Origin: a virus
DNA length: 38,911 nucleotides
Virus record (IMG/VR): IMGVR_UViG_3300018426_000059
Location: 1 to 38,911 of that record
Reading direction: 5' to 3' (one strand)
Shown here: piece by piece, positions 33,001-38,911 of the stretch
Layout: each line of letters starts with the position of its first letter
Position numbering within the stretch: the stretch's first letter is position 1
The notes under the pieces: model-generated
Databases searched by the model: none
Told to the model about the DNA's origin: nothing
Seen by the model: the letters and a program-made list of their open reading frames with translations, nothing else
Translations under genes and position numbers: made by a program

Positions 33001-33155
33001 CTCAATTCTTCAACGCTACTTACGGTTACGATTTCGTCAATTGGGCCTTTACTAAACCTACCAACCAAACCACCAGTATTGGTGGCTAATGCTGGAACAC
33101 TAGTAGAAGCATCAATCTCTGAAATGTTAACGCCAGGACTTACTTGGAATGCCAT
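30048..33155 (-). CDS. 18: Tail sheath protein gp18, greatly enlarged
   Basis: Contractile sheath subunit of 1035 residues, far longer than T4 gp18 (659). The N-terminus is typical: FQVSPGVNISEIDASTSVPAL, GLVGRFSKGPIDEIVTVSS and RSWFTAANFLSYSNSLKVVRV (to about residue 105). The C-terminal third is also typical: ADVVTDANARSSDAQIAFW, YNRGNVKNV-type segment, INPVVNFSGQGTVLFGDKT, INVRRLFIVLEKSIA and FDFRVVCDETNNT-like end. Between about residues 110 and 590 lies a Thr/Ala/Gly/Asp-rich, beta-type region with segments such as NADHGFQVGDAVVYVENAG and PLTGETVTITVPARRSFTLG. These resemble beta domains of marine phage structural proteins and would sit on the outer face of the sheath. Perfect late motif 42 bases upstream; AAGGAG before the ATG. 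Confidence 0.95.
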   Translation of the reverse strand: MAFQVSPGVNISEIDASTSVPALATNTGGLVGRFSKGPIDEIVTVSSVEELRYHFGDPAEDNYRSWFTAANFLSYSNSLKVVRVANDDDSNDANRIKNAISGIAAATVATARTDNFTGQSSTTDTVFGSSAQAFTYAVSTTAPTASVDLHTTADSAGNYLLPRQDTGNALVTSSGAAAGTDTPVRILSGSDVQVSVRGVNETSGGLVPTARYSLSGQAITFETPVGQTANSGPYYIHSADGATVGAATTNLGSGFYYPVYDRVSDAEIADAGTYNGDGVAVAYFFQKYGGGITLTSDTNDTVTLDNADHGFQVGDAVVYVENAGAAVGLTDGTIYYVASVNAATIGLSATFDFQANTAGSAVDISVDTLSPNVAGGNIYKVWYMPDEFENTATAAAPANTAIKLFADANDQVVINVAQQTVFTLSNAPGTYAVENQSIAATNDVDGVYAATDYSIAANSADFTFLSNAPLTGETVTITVPARRSFTLGQAVTATQTVEVTVNGVPYTEGATNNGFSLVGDRTRILFATAPAGGDAIVVRTNLPEETTYTFSTTVYLPNKDAFDALGFGNAGFSGHEFAFKDSGAVGNRYKIYLVDESSYDNFVINEPSIAAVLSGAPNADDNTVDPVTNDSQGISIVVTEMSPAGETVVEVLENMSKASNGKTEDGTNIYYVDRINNLSNYVYVLNHPTGTTDWGQDITLTKTSFARLNTTGSATGAEQYVEREFGNGRNGIAPTTGAFSNGTDLFADSENVDIAFLLAGEALEIASSVDAARAAAAKLIQVASDRKDTVACLSPRYADVVTDANARSSDAQIAFWRSVGSNNYAFVDSNYKYQYDKYADKFRWVPFNGDVAGLMVRSEQERDAWYSPAGFNRGNVKNVVKTLQTQDKADRDSLYKNAINPVVNFSGQGTVLFGDKTFTTKSSAFSRINVRRLFIVLEKSIAAAAKFTLFEFNDEFTRSQFTSLIEPFLREVQGRRGIYDFRVVCDETNNTAEVIDQNQFVGDIYIKPARSINFIQLNFVAVRTGVDFDEIVGAV

Positions 33156-33196
33156 TTTTTATCTCCTTTAAATTATTTTATAGTGTATTTTCTATT

Positions 33197-33204
33197 TATT
33201 TATA
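33197..33204 (-). promoter_or_regulatory. T4-type late promoter before gp18
   Basis: Perfect TATAAATA on the minus strand, 42 bases before the gp18 ATG, in the 73-base gap after gp17. Confidence 0.72.
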
Positions 33205-33228
33205 AAAACAACAAATTCACCTAATTAC

Positions 33229-34854
33229 CTAATTGGTGTCTTCTGTAGTCCATCTGTCTCCATCAGCATCAACAAAAGATTCGAAATCATAACTGGATGA
33301 AATAAATCCAAATGGTAACATATTTTCCTCAATATTTCTTAACCTCTCCTCATAAATTTCGTTTCTTGTGTCAATATCAGATAATTCTTTAAAATAGTCA
33401 TCAGTTGTCATCCAAGAGAACAAAATTAATGTGTCCACCAAATCGTCATTTTTACCAACATCTGCTTGATATTTATGACCCTTCGAAATAAAACTTGTTA
33501 ATTCATTGATTGTATCAAAATCTTGTATTAAAATTTTATCTTCCTCAACTAAACTCTTAAGATTTAAACATCCTATTTTTTTAGTTGCCTTTGTTGTTCT
33601 AATTCCTAGTGTAGTTCCGCCTCTTCCACCAAAGCCTCCACTAACACTTTGACCTTTTCTTGTGTCGTTGTGAATACTTATCATATTTTCATATTCTAAC
33701 TCATGATATAAGATGTCCGAAACTTGTTGTCCGACATCATTTACTTCTATCAAAACATAAGAGTCATTATATATCTGACACATCTTTTTGATTACAGTAG
33801 GATATACCATAGGAGGAATTAAATTCGACCTAAAAACTGCAACCTGTTTATACGGAACTTCAGACGCATCAAATATAGAGAATGCAGAATAATCTAATCC
33901 TCTACCTCTAGATACATCTACTGTAGTAAAATATACTCTTCCTTCTCTAGGCTTCTCATATATTTTTAGACTTCCATTTTCTAATTTCTCAAGTGGATTT
34001 CTATATGCCAGAGTTTTTAATTTTGTTGGACTAATTAAAGTATTTGAACTTCCTAAAAACTCAGTTTCAAATTCTTGTCTGAACTGTTCTTCAGATGTAT
34101 TTTTAATTGTTGTTTTTTTCCACTCCTCATCCCTGCCTGGCACTTCACTCCAGTGTACAGAAATAGGATTATATGTATTTCTTCCTTCTTCTGCATCAAC
34201 CCACAATTTATAGAAATGATTCATTCCTTGCGGAGTTGATACAATAAGAACTTTAGTTGATTCACCAGATGAAATTGTAGGATACACAGAATTAAAAAAT
34301 TCCTCTGCAATTTCATTTGGAACGAATGCGAATTCGTCCAAGAAAAGAATATTAAAAGAACCACCACGAATTGCACTTGATGATGTTGCAGCTGCAAGTA
34401 CCTTTGCACCGTTCTCTAATTCGATAGAACCTTTATTCCAAACCATCACGCCTTGTTGTAACCATTTTGGAAGATTCTCGTATGCTCTTTGTAGTCTACT
34501 TAATAATTCCCTTGCAGTGGCAAGTTTGTTTGCAAGTAATGCAACAGAAACATCTTTGTTGAAAAGAATATAGTGAAGAAAGAATGCAATACATGTAATA
34601 GACTTACCAGACTGTCTCCCAATTTTACAAATAGTAAATCTTTCATCATGAAATGATCTAATCATCTTTTCTTGGAATGGATATAGGTCAAAGTTTACCA
34701 AACCCTTGTCAACATTGACAATCTTCATATATGTCTTAATAAAATGTACAGGGTCTTCCATACACTTGACATATTCTGCGGCCTGTTCTTCAGTCCATTC
34801 AATCTCAACCCCAGCTGCTTTTAGATTGGGGTTGTTGTGATATACTTCACTCAT
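33229..34854 (-). CDS. 17: Terminase large subunit gp17
   Basis: Packaging motor ATPase and headful nuclease, 541 residues (T4: 610). ATPase: Walker A GRQSGKS (79-85), Walker B FNILFLDEFAF, coupling motif region VLIVSTPQG. Nuclease of the RNase H-like fold: VDVSRGRGLDYSAFS with the first metal-binding aspartate, LIEVNDVGQQVSD and the C-terminal KNDDLVDTLILFSW aspartates. The N-terminus, shorter than in T4, includes YPFQEKMIRSFHDERFTICKIG, the adenine-binding Q-motif area. The start overlaps the gp16 gene by eight bases. The C-terminus ends with an acidic tail (FESFVDADGDRWTTEDTN) that T4-like terminases use variably. Confidence 0.96.
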   Translation of the reverse strand: MSEVYHNNPNLKAAGVEIEWTEEQAAEYVKCMEDPVHFIKTYMKIVNVDKGLVNFDLYPFQEKMIRSFHDERFTICKIGRQSGKSITCIAFFLHYILFNKDVSVALLANKLATARELLSRLQRAYENLPKWLQQGVMVWNKGSIELENGAKVLAAATSSSAIRGGSFNILFLDEFAFVPNEIAEEFFNSVYPTISSGESTKVLIVSTPQGMNHFYKLWVDAEEGRNTYNPISVHWSEVPGRDEEWKKTTIKNTSEEQFRQEFETEFLGSSNTLISPTKLKTLAYRNPLEKLENGSLKIYEKPREGRVYFTTVDVSRGRGLDYSAFSIFDASEVPYKQVAVFRSNLIPPMVYPTVIKKMCQIYNDSYVLIEVNDVGQQVSDILYHELEYENMISIHNDTRKGQSVSGGFGGRGGTTLGIRTTKATKKIGCLNLKSLVEEDKILIQDFDTINELTSFISKGHKYQADVGKNDDLVDTLILFSWMTTDDYFKELSDIDTRNEIYEERLRNIEENMLPFGFISSSYDFESFVDADGDRWTTEDTN

Positions 34855-35305
34855 CAGTATCTTCTTCTCTATTTTTACCTCTTAGTCTTTCTAAGAGTTC
34901 ATTGGTACTTCCAACCAATATTGCGTTATTCACTACTTTTTGTGGAACTCCACCGTCTTTAGTGTTTTCTATTTTATTCATTGTCAATTGAAGTTCTATT
35001 AAATCTTTTGCTAAATCGCCAGTAGTTTTCAAAAGTCCTGCAGTCACTTCATATGCTCTGGGATGTTCACTTTCCCTTGCAATCATCATCAAATTTTGTA
35101 AAGATTCTTGTCCCATAGAAACTAAATCTTTTAAAAGTTCTCTGTGATATTGATAGTCTTCTTCAATATCTTCGTTTCTAGATTCTTTGTCTTTATAAAT
35201 TTCTACATTATTTTTTTGACGCTCTATTATTTCTTGTGATTTCTTTTCTATTTTGTTATCGATTTCAAGAAACTTACTTAACTGCTCATCATCTAGTTTC
35301 TTCAT
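34847..35305 (-). CDS. 16: Terminase small subunit gp16
   Basis: Ring-forming partner of gp17 that recognises DNA and stimulates its ATPase. Length 152 residues (T4: 164). The centre, YHRELLKDLVSMGQESLQNLMMIARESEHPRAYEVTAGLLKTTGDLAKDLIELQ, is the conserved helical oligomerisation region of gp16; the first 45 residues are a charged coiled-coil helix (LEIDNKIEKKSQEIIERQKN). It lies between gp15 and gp17 as in T4, three bases after gp15, and overlaps gp17 by eight bases. No separate promoter is visible, so it depends on the gp13-gp17 late transcript. Confidence 0.88.
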   Translation of the reverse strand: MKKLDDEQLSKFLEIDNKIEKKSQEIIERQKNNVEIYKDKESRNEDIEEDYQYHRELLKDLVSMGQESLQNLMMIARESEHPRAYEVTAGLLKTTGDLAKDLIELQLTMNKIENTKDGGVPQKVVNNAILVGSTNELLERLRGKNREEDTDE

Positions 35306-35307
35306 TG

Positions 35308-36075
35308 TTATTCTCCAAAGTCTTCATTAAATGTGGTCAAAAATTCATAGTTATCTGTTTGAAGTGCATTACTAGGGTCAGTTGTTACTGTTGCTTCCGC
35401 ATATGTTACTTCTGAACTATCTAAGTCGCCCACTGTTGCAGTACTTGTTCTAATGATTTTTTGTTCTCTTGGAACACCATAGAAAAATCCATTTAATGTA
35501 AATTCTAATGTCCACAGAAGCGCTCTTCTAGATAGAAAGTCTCCTTCATAATCATCCTCATATGATACAGAATTTAATGTCAGTCCTGTATCACGAATTA
35601 CACTTAACTCATTCGCTTCTTTTATTGGTATATTAAAGGTAGGAGTAAAGTATGGTAATATCTGTTCTACTATTTGAGTTGCGTCATCCGCATTTTTTGC
35701 CATGACTGTTAGAGTGAATCCAATATCATAAGGGACTGGATTATACACATAATTTTTAGTATTCGGGTCTGCAGAATTTGGTCTAGACATTTTTTGTGTC
35801 TTAGAAAATTTTCTTTCTGGTGCGTATGTAAATCCAGAAATTTCAAAGCTCATTCTAGGCAAGGTGATTGCAACAGAATCTCCAAGATTTCCTGCTGGTT
35901 GATTTATTCTTGCCAGATATTTTTGTGAAGGGCCGTATGCAAGGGGAACCTTAATCGTTTCCAACACATCTCCATTGGCGTTTCTTCTATCGATAGTAAT
36001 ATCATCGAATATAGAACCAAATGCAATAACATAGTTTCTAATTGTACTTCTATAATATGGACTATTACCTAACAT
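35308..36075 (-). CDS. 15: Tail completion and sheath stabiliser gp15
   Basis: Hexameric terminator that caps the contractile tail and joins it to the neck. Length 255 residues (T4: 272). Conserved stretches: YYRSTIRNYVIAFGSIFDDI (7-26), VPLAYGPSQKYLAR, LPRMSFEISGFTYAPERKFSK, YDIGFTLTVMAKNADDATQIVEQILPYFTP and LLWTLEFTLNGFFYGVP. All are typical of T4-like gp15. The start overlaps the gp14 stop by one base (TAATG). It belongs to the neck-terminase transcript starting at gp13. Confidence 0.93.
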   Translation of the reverse strand: MLGNSPYYRSTIRNYVIAFGSIFDDITIDRRNANGDVLETIKVPLAYGPSQKYLARINQPAGNLGDSVAITLPRMSFEISGFTYAPERKFSKTQKMSRPNSADPNTKNYVYNPVPYDIGFTLTVMAKNADDATQIVEQILPYFTPTFNIPIKEANELSVIRDTGLTLNSVSYEDDYEGDFLSRRALLWTLEFTLNGFFYGVPREQKIIRTSTATVGDLDSSEVTYAEATVTTDPSNALQTDNYEFLTTFNEDFGE

Positions 36076-36956
36076 TAGTAATCCTCACTGAATGGGTTTC
36101 CAACGGTAAAGTCGATAACCTTTTCTACATTTGAACTTGAACCAGTGAATACTGTGTCTTGTCCAGAAGTTCCATCTGTGGTGTCTGTTGTCTTGTTTTC
36201 TGTATATACAATTTGTTGCGTTGCGCCCAATAGATAATTCGCACCACTGTCTCTACCAACAGTATTTGTGTTTTGTGCAAAACTCCCTGTGAGGTTTGAA
36301 AGTTTCAAAACCTTAGTTCCAGAATTCCAAGTTTCTACTGTACCTGTTGCTGTTGCTGAATCGAAGTTTGCACCTTGATATACTATTTCACCTACGGTAA
36401 ATTCGCCAGTTCCAGTACCCAAAGTTAAATCAACAGTAACAAATGTCTGTTGTTGAATGTCATCAATCTCATCAATTCCTGTATTAAACTTCTCACTTGA
36501 GAATTCGAATGATTCTGTAGATAGTCTATAGACATATCTTTTGCCTAATTGCCAGAATGCAACTTCGTCTTCTACAAATTTAATTTCATAAACTTTATCT
36601 TGTAGAGGCCAGTATACTAAATCGCCTTCTTGTGGATATTGCATAGTGGATTCTTCTTCCCACCTTTTAATAGATACAATAAGATTTAATTGATCTCTAA
36701 TCTCTAAACCAAACTTTGATAAGAAGTCGCCCTCTCCTTGGAAACCATCTGCATCTTCAATATACATTTCAATAGAGAACGCATCATTGAATTCGGATAT
36801 AGTTGACTCGTTAAAAACAGTATCTTCGTTTACATCAGTTCTTTTCAGATAATACATATCCTGCCCGTGAATCTGAATTGATTCAGCAACAAGATTTTCT
36901 GTTAAGGATTGCTCTGGTGCAAATGATATAGTGTTAAAATACTGATTTGTAGCCAT
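36075..36956 (-). CDS. 14: Neck protein gp14
   Basis: Head-completion protein that, with gp13, seals the packaged head and forms the tail-joining surface. Length 293 residues (T4: 256). N-terminal half: ESIQIHGQDMYYLKRTDVNEDTVFNE (about 26-51) and LVYWPLQDKVYEIKFVEDEVAFWQLGKRYVYRLSTESFEFSSE, the conserved gp14 core. An additional beta-type insert follows (FTVGEIVYQGANFDSATATG, then VLKLSNLTGSF), a repeat style often seen in marine T4-like structural proteins. The C-terminus ends KVIDFTVGNPFSEDY. It follows gp13 by four bases. Confidence 0.92.
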   Translation of the reverse strand: MATNQYFNTISFAPEQSLTENLVAESIQIHGQDMYYLKRTDVNEDTVFNESTISEFNDAFSIEMYIEDADGFQGEGDFLSKFGLEIRDQLNLIVSIKRWEEESTMQYPQEGDLVYWPLQDKVYEIKFVEDEVAFWQLGKRYVYRLSTESFEFSSEKFNTGIDEIDDIQQQTFVTVDLTLGTGTGEFTVGEIVYQGANFDSATATGTVETWNSGTKVLKLSNLTGSFAQNTNTVGRDSGANYLLGATQQIVYTENKTTDTTDGTSGQDTVFTGSSSNVEKVIDFTVGNPFSEDY

Positions 36957-36960
36957 ATGA

Positions 36961-37707
36961 CTATCCCACCATAATGTCTACAGGAAGTTCATAACTTAAA
37001 GACATTTCTTGTTCCAGTTGTTCTATTTCTTGATTTGCTTCATCAAGAATTCTGGAACCGTTGAAGGTCACACCTCCAGGCATCGAAATGCCTTCGTACT
37101 TCGATAAATTCTCTCCCCATTGTTTTTTAATCAGTGCGGTTGCATATCTTTTTAACCATCTGTCATTCCAAACATCTGTATAAACATCAGGGTCAAGAAC
37201 CCTCATCGCTTCTACGATAATAAACTCACCAACAACTAGCGCTTCATCCCAATCAATATCAAGATGAAGTTGGTTTTGGTGTCTATTAAATCTGATAGGA
37301 ACTTGTCCAGTAATCATATCATTGACTAACTGAATATGACTTTGAGTCAATTCATATGATAACATCTCTGTACTTCTTAAATTATAAACATCATTTAAGA
37401 ACATTTGATATCTAACATCAAACATGTTTGTACTGTGACTGAATTTTTCGTAAAGAGGAATTACTCTTTTAACTCCAATTACTAAGTCATTAATAGGAAT
37501 ATATCGATTTGTAATATCGTCTTCAGTTATTTGGTGCTTGAGAAAAACATCCTCTACCGCATCAAAATGATAGTCACGATAAAACTCTAGTGCATCGTCT
37601 ACACGATCTTCTACTTGTTCATCTGCGACATTTATTTGAATAACTGGAGAACCTAGTTTTCTAAGACAATATTCTTTAAATTCAGCTCTAGATGTAACTA
37701 CGGCCAT
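36961..37707 (-). CDS. 13: Neck protein gp13
   Basis: Head-to-tail connector protein, 248 residues (T4: 309). Conserved segments: SRAEFKEYCLRKLGSPVIQINVADEQVEDRVDDALEFYRDYHFDA (6-50), FDVRYQMFLNDVYNLRS, NRHQNQLHLDIDWDEALVVGEFIIVEAMRVLDPDVYTDVWNDRWLKRYATALIKKQWGENLSKY and GGVTFNGSRILDEANQEIEQLE. The match to T4-like gp13 is strong. A perfect late motif at 37732-37739 lies 25 bases upstream, with GAGAGG about seven bases before the ATG. It is the first gene of the neck-terminase transcript (13-14-15-16-17). Confidence 0.94.
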   Translation of the reverse strand: MAVVTSRAEFKEYCLRKLGSPVIQINVADEQVEDRVDDALEFYRDYHFDAVEDVFLKHQITEDDITNRYIPINDLVIGVKRVIPLYEKFSHSTNMFDVRYQMFLNDVYNLRSTEMLSYELTQSHIQLVNDMITGQVPIRFNRHQNQLHLDIDWDEALVVGEFIIVEAMRVLDPDVYTDVWNDRWLKRYATALIKKQWGENLSKYEGISMPGGVTFNGSRILDEANQEIEQLEQEMSLSYELPVDIMVG

Positions 37708-37731
37708 GTCATACCTCTCTTTTGATATGAC

Positions 37732-37739
37732 TATTTATA
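37732..37739 (-). promoter_or_regulatory. T4-type late promoter before gp13
   Basis: Perfect TATAAATA on the minus strand, 25 bases before the gp13 ATG, in the 43-base gap after the LamG-repeat gene. Confidence 0.7.
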
Positions 37740-37750
37740 TGTTTTTTAAG

Positions 37751-38911
37751 TTAACCTTTTAATGGTTCTGTGGGTGGTGTAAAGTTTGCGGTATATCTTG
37801 CGAGTCCTTTAGTGATACGAACGTCAGACATATATCCTTGAAACAACTCTGTGTTGTCGGATCTACCGCCTATTGCAAGAGCGGTAGAATTATTATATAC
37901 AGATCCACTTATAGTGGTACTATAACTGCTTACGCCATCTTTATAAACTGTCCAAGTATTCCCGCTTCTAGTTAAAGCTAGGTGATACCAAGTGTTTGTT
38001 GAAAGCGCACCAAAACTATTACTAACAGCCCAACTAGTTCCATTTGTAGATCCGTATAAGTAACCATTGCCATTTGAATTTCTATATAGAGCGAACGGAG
38101 AATAAATGCCGGAAGCGCCTTTGCCGACTAGGATCTGCCAAGTGCCTGGATCGCCAGTACAATAAACCCATAATTCAACAGTGAAATCAGCACTCCCCAT
38201 TTCATAAAGATCATTATCAGGACTCGTTATATAATCTCCAGTTCCATCAAAATACATTGACTGTGAACCAGCAAACTTAACCTGAGTCGTTGAACCAGTA
38301 GCGTTTCCAAAGAGTTTTAGATTACTACTTTGGGACTTATCTATAATCGAAGCGTCTGTGCCTTGGATGTGTAACACCGATCCAGTTGAAGATAGAGGAG
38401 CAGTTGGTGGAGTAAATTCGTCAGTATAGTGTTCTGTTGGTAAAACCCTAATATCAGAAATATATCCTTGATAGTAATTCCCTGGCGATCCACCGTTTGC
38501 TGCATCAAATTCTGTGCCTATAGAAAAAGTACAATTTGATAATGCGGTGCTTGGTGACCAAGTTTTAGTTTTAGAAAGCTGGCCGTTCATATATATTTTA
38601 AGAACAGTTCCATTGTAGACTACTGCAAGATGGTTCCATGCATTGTTCTGTGCCTTTATGCTATAATTTTCGTCAACTCCAACATTCCACGTGCCCGTAG
38701 TCGCAATAAAAATATTAGCGCCGGATGCAACGGTATTAACACCAAAAACAACATCATTAATCGTTCCCCCAGTAGCTGGAGCAGCTCTTGATGGATTAAC
38801 CCATGCTTCCATTGTCCACGGATCAGTAGTTGAAGTAAATCCATCAAGTGCCGTATCTGCCCGTAAATAATCGCCACTCCCATCAAAATAAACAGACCCG
38901 CCGTGATTAAC
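37751..38911 (-). CDS. LamG-repeat virion protein, N-terminus beyond window edge
   Basis: The frame is open from the right window edge to a stop at 37751, giving the last 386 residues of a longer protein; the ATG at 38812 is internal, because 33 in-frame codons before it continue a clear domain. Two concanavalin/LamG-type jelly-roll repeats are visible. Repeat 1 has VYFDGSGDYL, WTMEAWVNPS, WNHLAVVYNGTVLKIYMNG and YQGYISDIRV then FTPPTAPL. Repeat 2 has MYFDGTGDYI, FTVELWVY, WYHLALTRSGNTWTVYKDG and FQGYMSDVRI then FTPPTEPL. Such domains usually bind glycans. The gene stands where T4 has wac (fibritin) after gp12, before gp13, so a fibre, whisker or host-binding adhesin is inferred. Confidence 0.85.
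   Translation of the reverse strand, partial: VNHGGSVYFDGSGDYLRADTALDGFTSTTDPWTMEAWVNPSRAAPATGGTINDVVFGVNTVASGANIFIATTGTWNVGVDENYSIKAQNNAWNHLAVVYNGTVLKIYMNGQLSKTKTWSPSTALSNCTFSIGTEFDAANGGSPGNYYQGYISDIRVLPTEHYTDEFTPPTAPLSSTGSVLHIQGTDASIIDKSQSSNLKLFGNATGSTTQVKFAGSQSMYFDGTGDYITSPDNDLYEMGSADFTVELWVYCTGDPGTWQILVGKGASGIYSPFALYRNSNGNGYLYGSTNGTSWAVSNSFGALSTNTWYHLALTRSGNTWTVYKDGVSSYSTTISGSVYNNSTALAIGGRSDNTELFQGYMSDVRITKGLARYTANFTPPTEPLKG

Noticed and set aside
1-38911. CRISPR arrays, insertion sequences, integrase or attachment sites
   Set aside because: No regularly spaced repeats, transposase or recombinase motifs were seen; the only clear repeats are inside gp22, in the gp55 control region and as LamG domains.

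Overview
The window is a piece of an AT-rich, T4-like myovirus genome (class Caudoviricetes). Every gene I can support is on the minus strand, so transcription runs from high to low coordinates. The T4 core genes are present in the order known from marine T4-like phages. Several accessory genes (2-oxoglutarate oxygenase, Hsp20, MazG-like hydrolase, CobS/CobT-like pair, Sm-like proteins) are also typical of marine cyanophages and pelagiphages. No photosynthesis gene is visible, so the host cannot be fixed; a marine bacterium such as SAR11 or a picocyanobacterium is my inference. No tRNA, CRISPR array, insertion sequence or integrase was seen, and no stretch over 300 bases lacks a gene.

Layout, in the direction of transcription. 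(1) 38911-23607, virion module: a LamG-repeat protein cut by the window edge, neck proteins gp13 and gp14, tail completion gp15, terminase gp16 and gp17, an enlarged tail sheath gp18, tube gp19, portal gp20, prohead core gp67/gp68-like proteins, protease gp21, scaffold gp22, major capsid protein gp23, a strong terminator, and tail terminator gp3. (2) 23577-17743, recombination and late-transcription control: UvsY, UvsW, an Sm-like candidate, sigma factor gp55, and nuclease subunits gp47 and gp46. (3) 17743-11899, accessory block: two DNA methyltransferases, a large HExxH plus VWA protein (CobT-like), a MoxR/CobS-like AAA+ ATPase and a DUF3310-like protein. (4) 11912-2018, replisome: clamp gp45, clamp loader gp44/gp62, RegA, MazG-like protein, Hsp20, four small proteins including an Hc1-like and an Sm-like one, polymerase gp43, UvsX, a Cys-rich protein and helicase gp41. 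(5) 2021-1: a 2OG-Fe(II) oxygenase, then a long unrecognised gene running off the left edge.

The regulatory layout is readable. Host-type promoters (TTGACA/T, 17-bp spacer, TATAAT-like box) lie before gp43, gp55, the CobS-like gene and the CobT-like gene. The T4 late motif TATAAATA lies 22-42 bases before the starts of gp13, gp18, gp19, gp22, gp23, gp3 (one mismatch), uvsY and the partial gene at the left edge. The gp55 sigma factor that should read the late motif is encoded here behind a near-consensus host promoter, so the early-to-late switch can be followed within this one window.

The least explained parts are the MoxR/VWA/HExxH pair with its own promoters and an operator-like inverted repeat; a methyltransferase whose C-terminus resembles the clamp-binding tail of the phage polymerase; two Sm-like candidate genes; a divergent promoter region next to gp55; and a late-promoter-driven unknown gene at the left edge.
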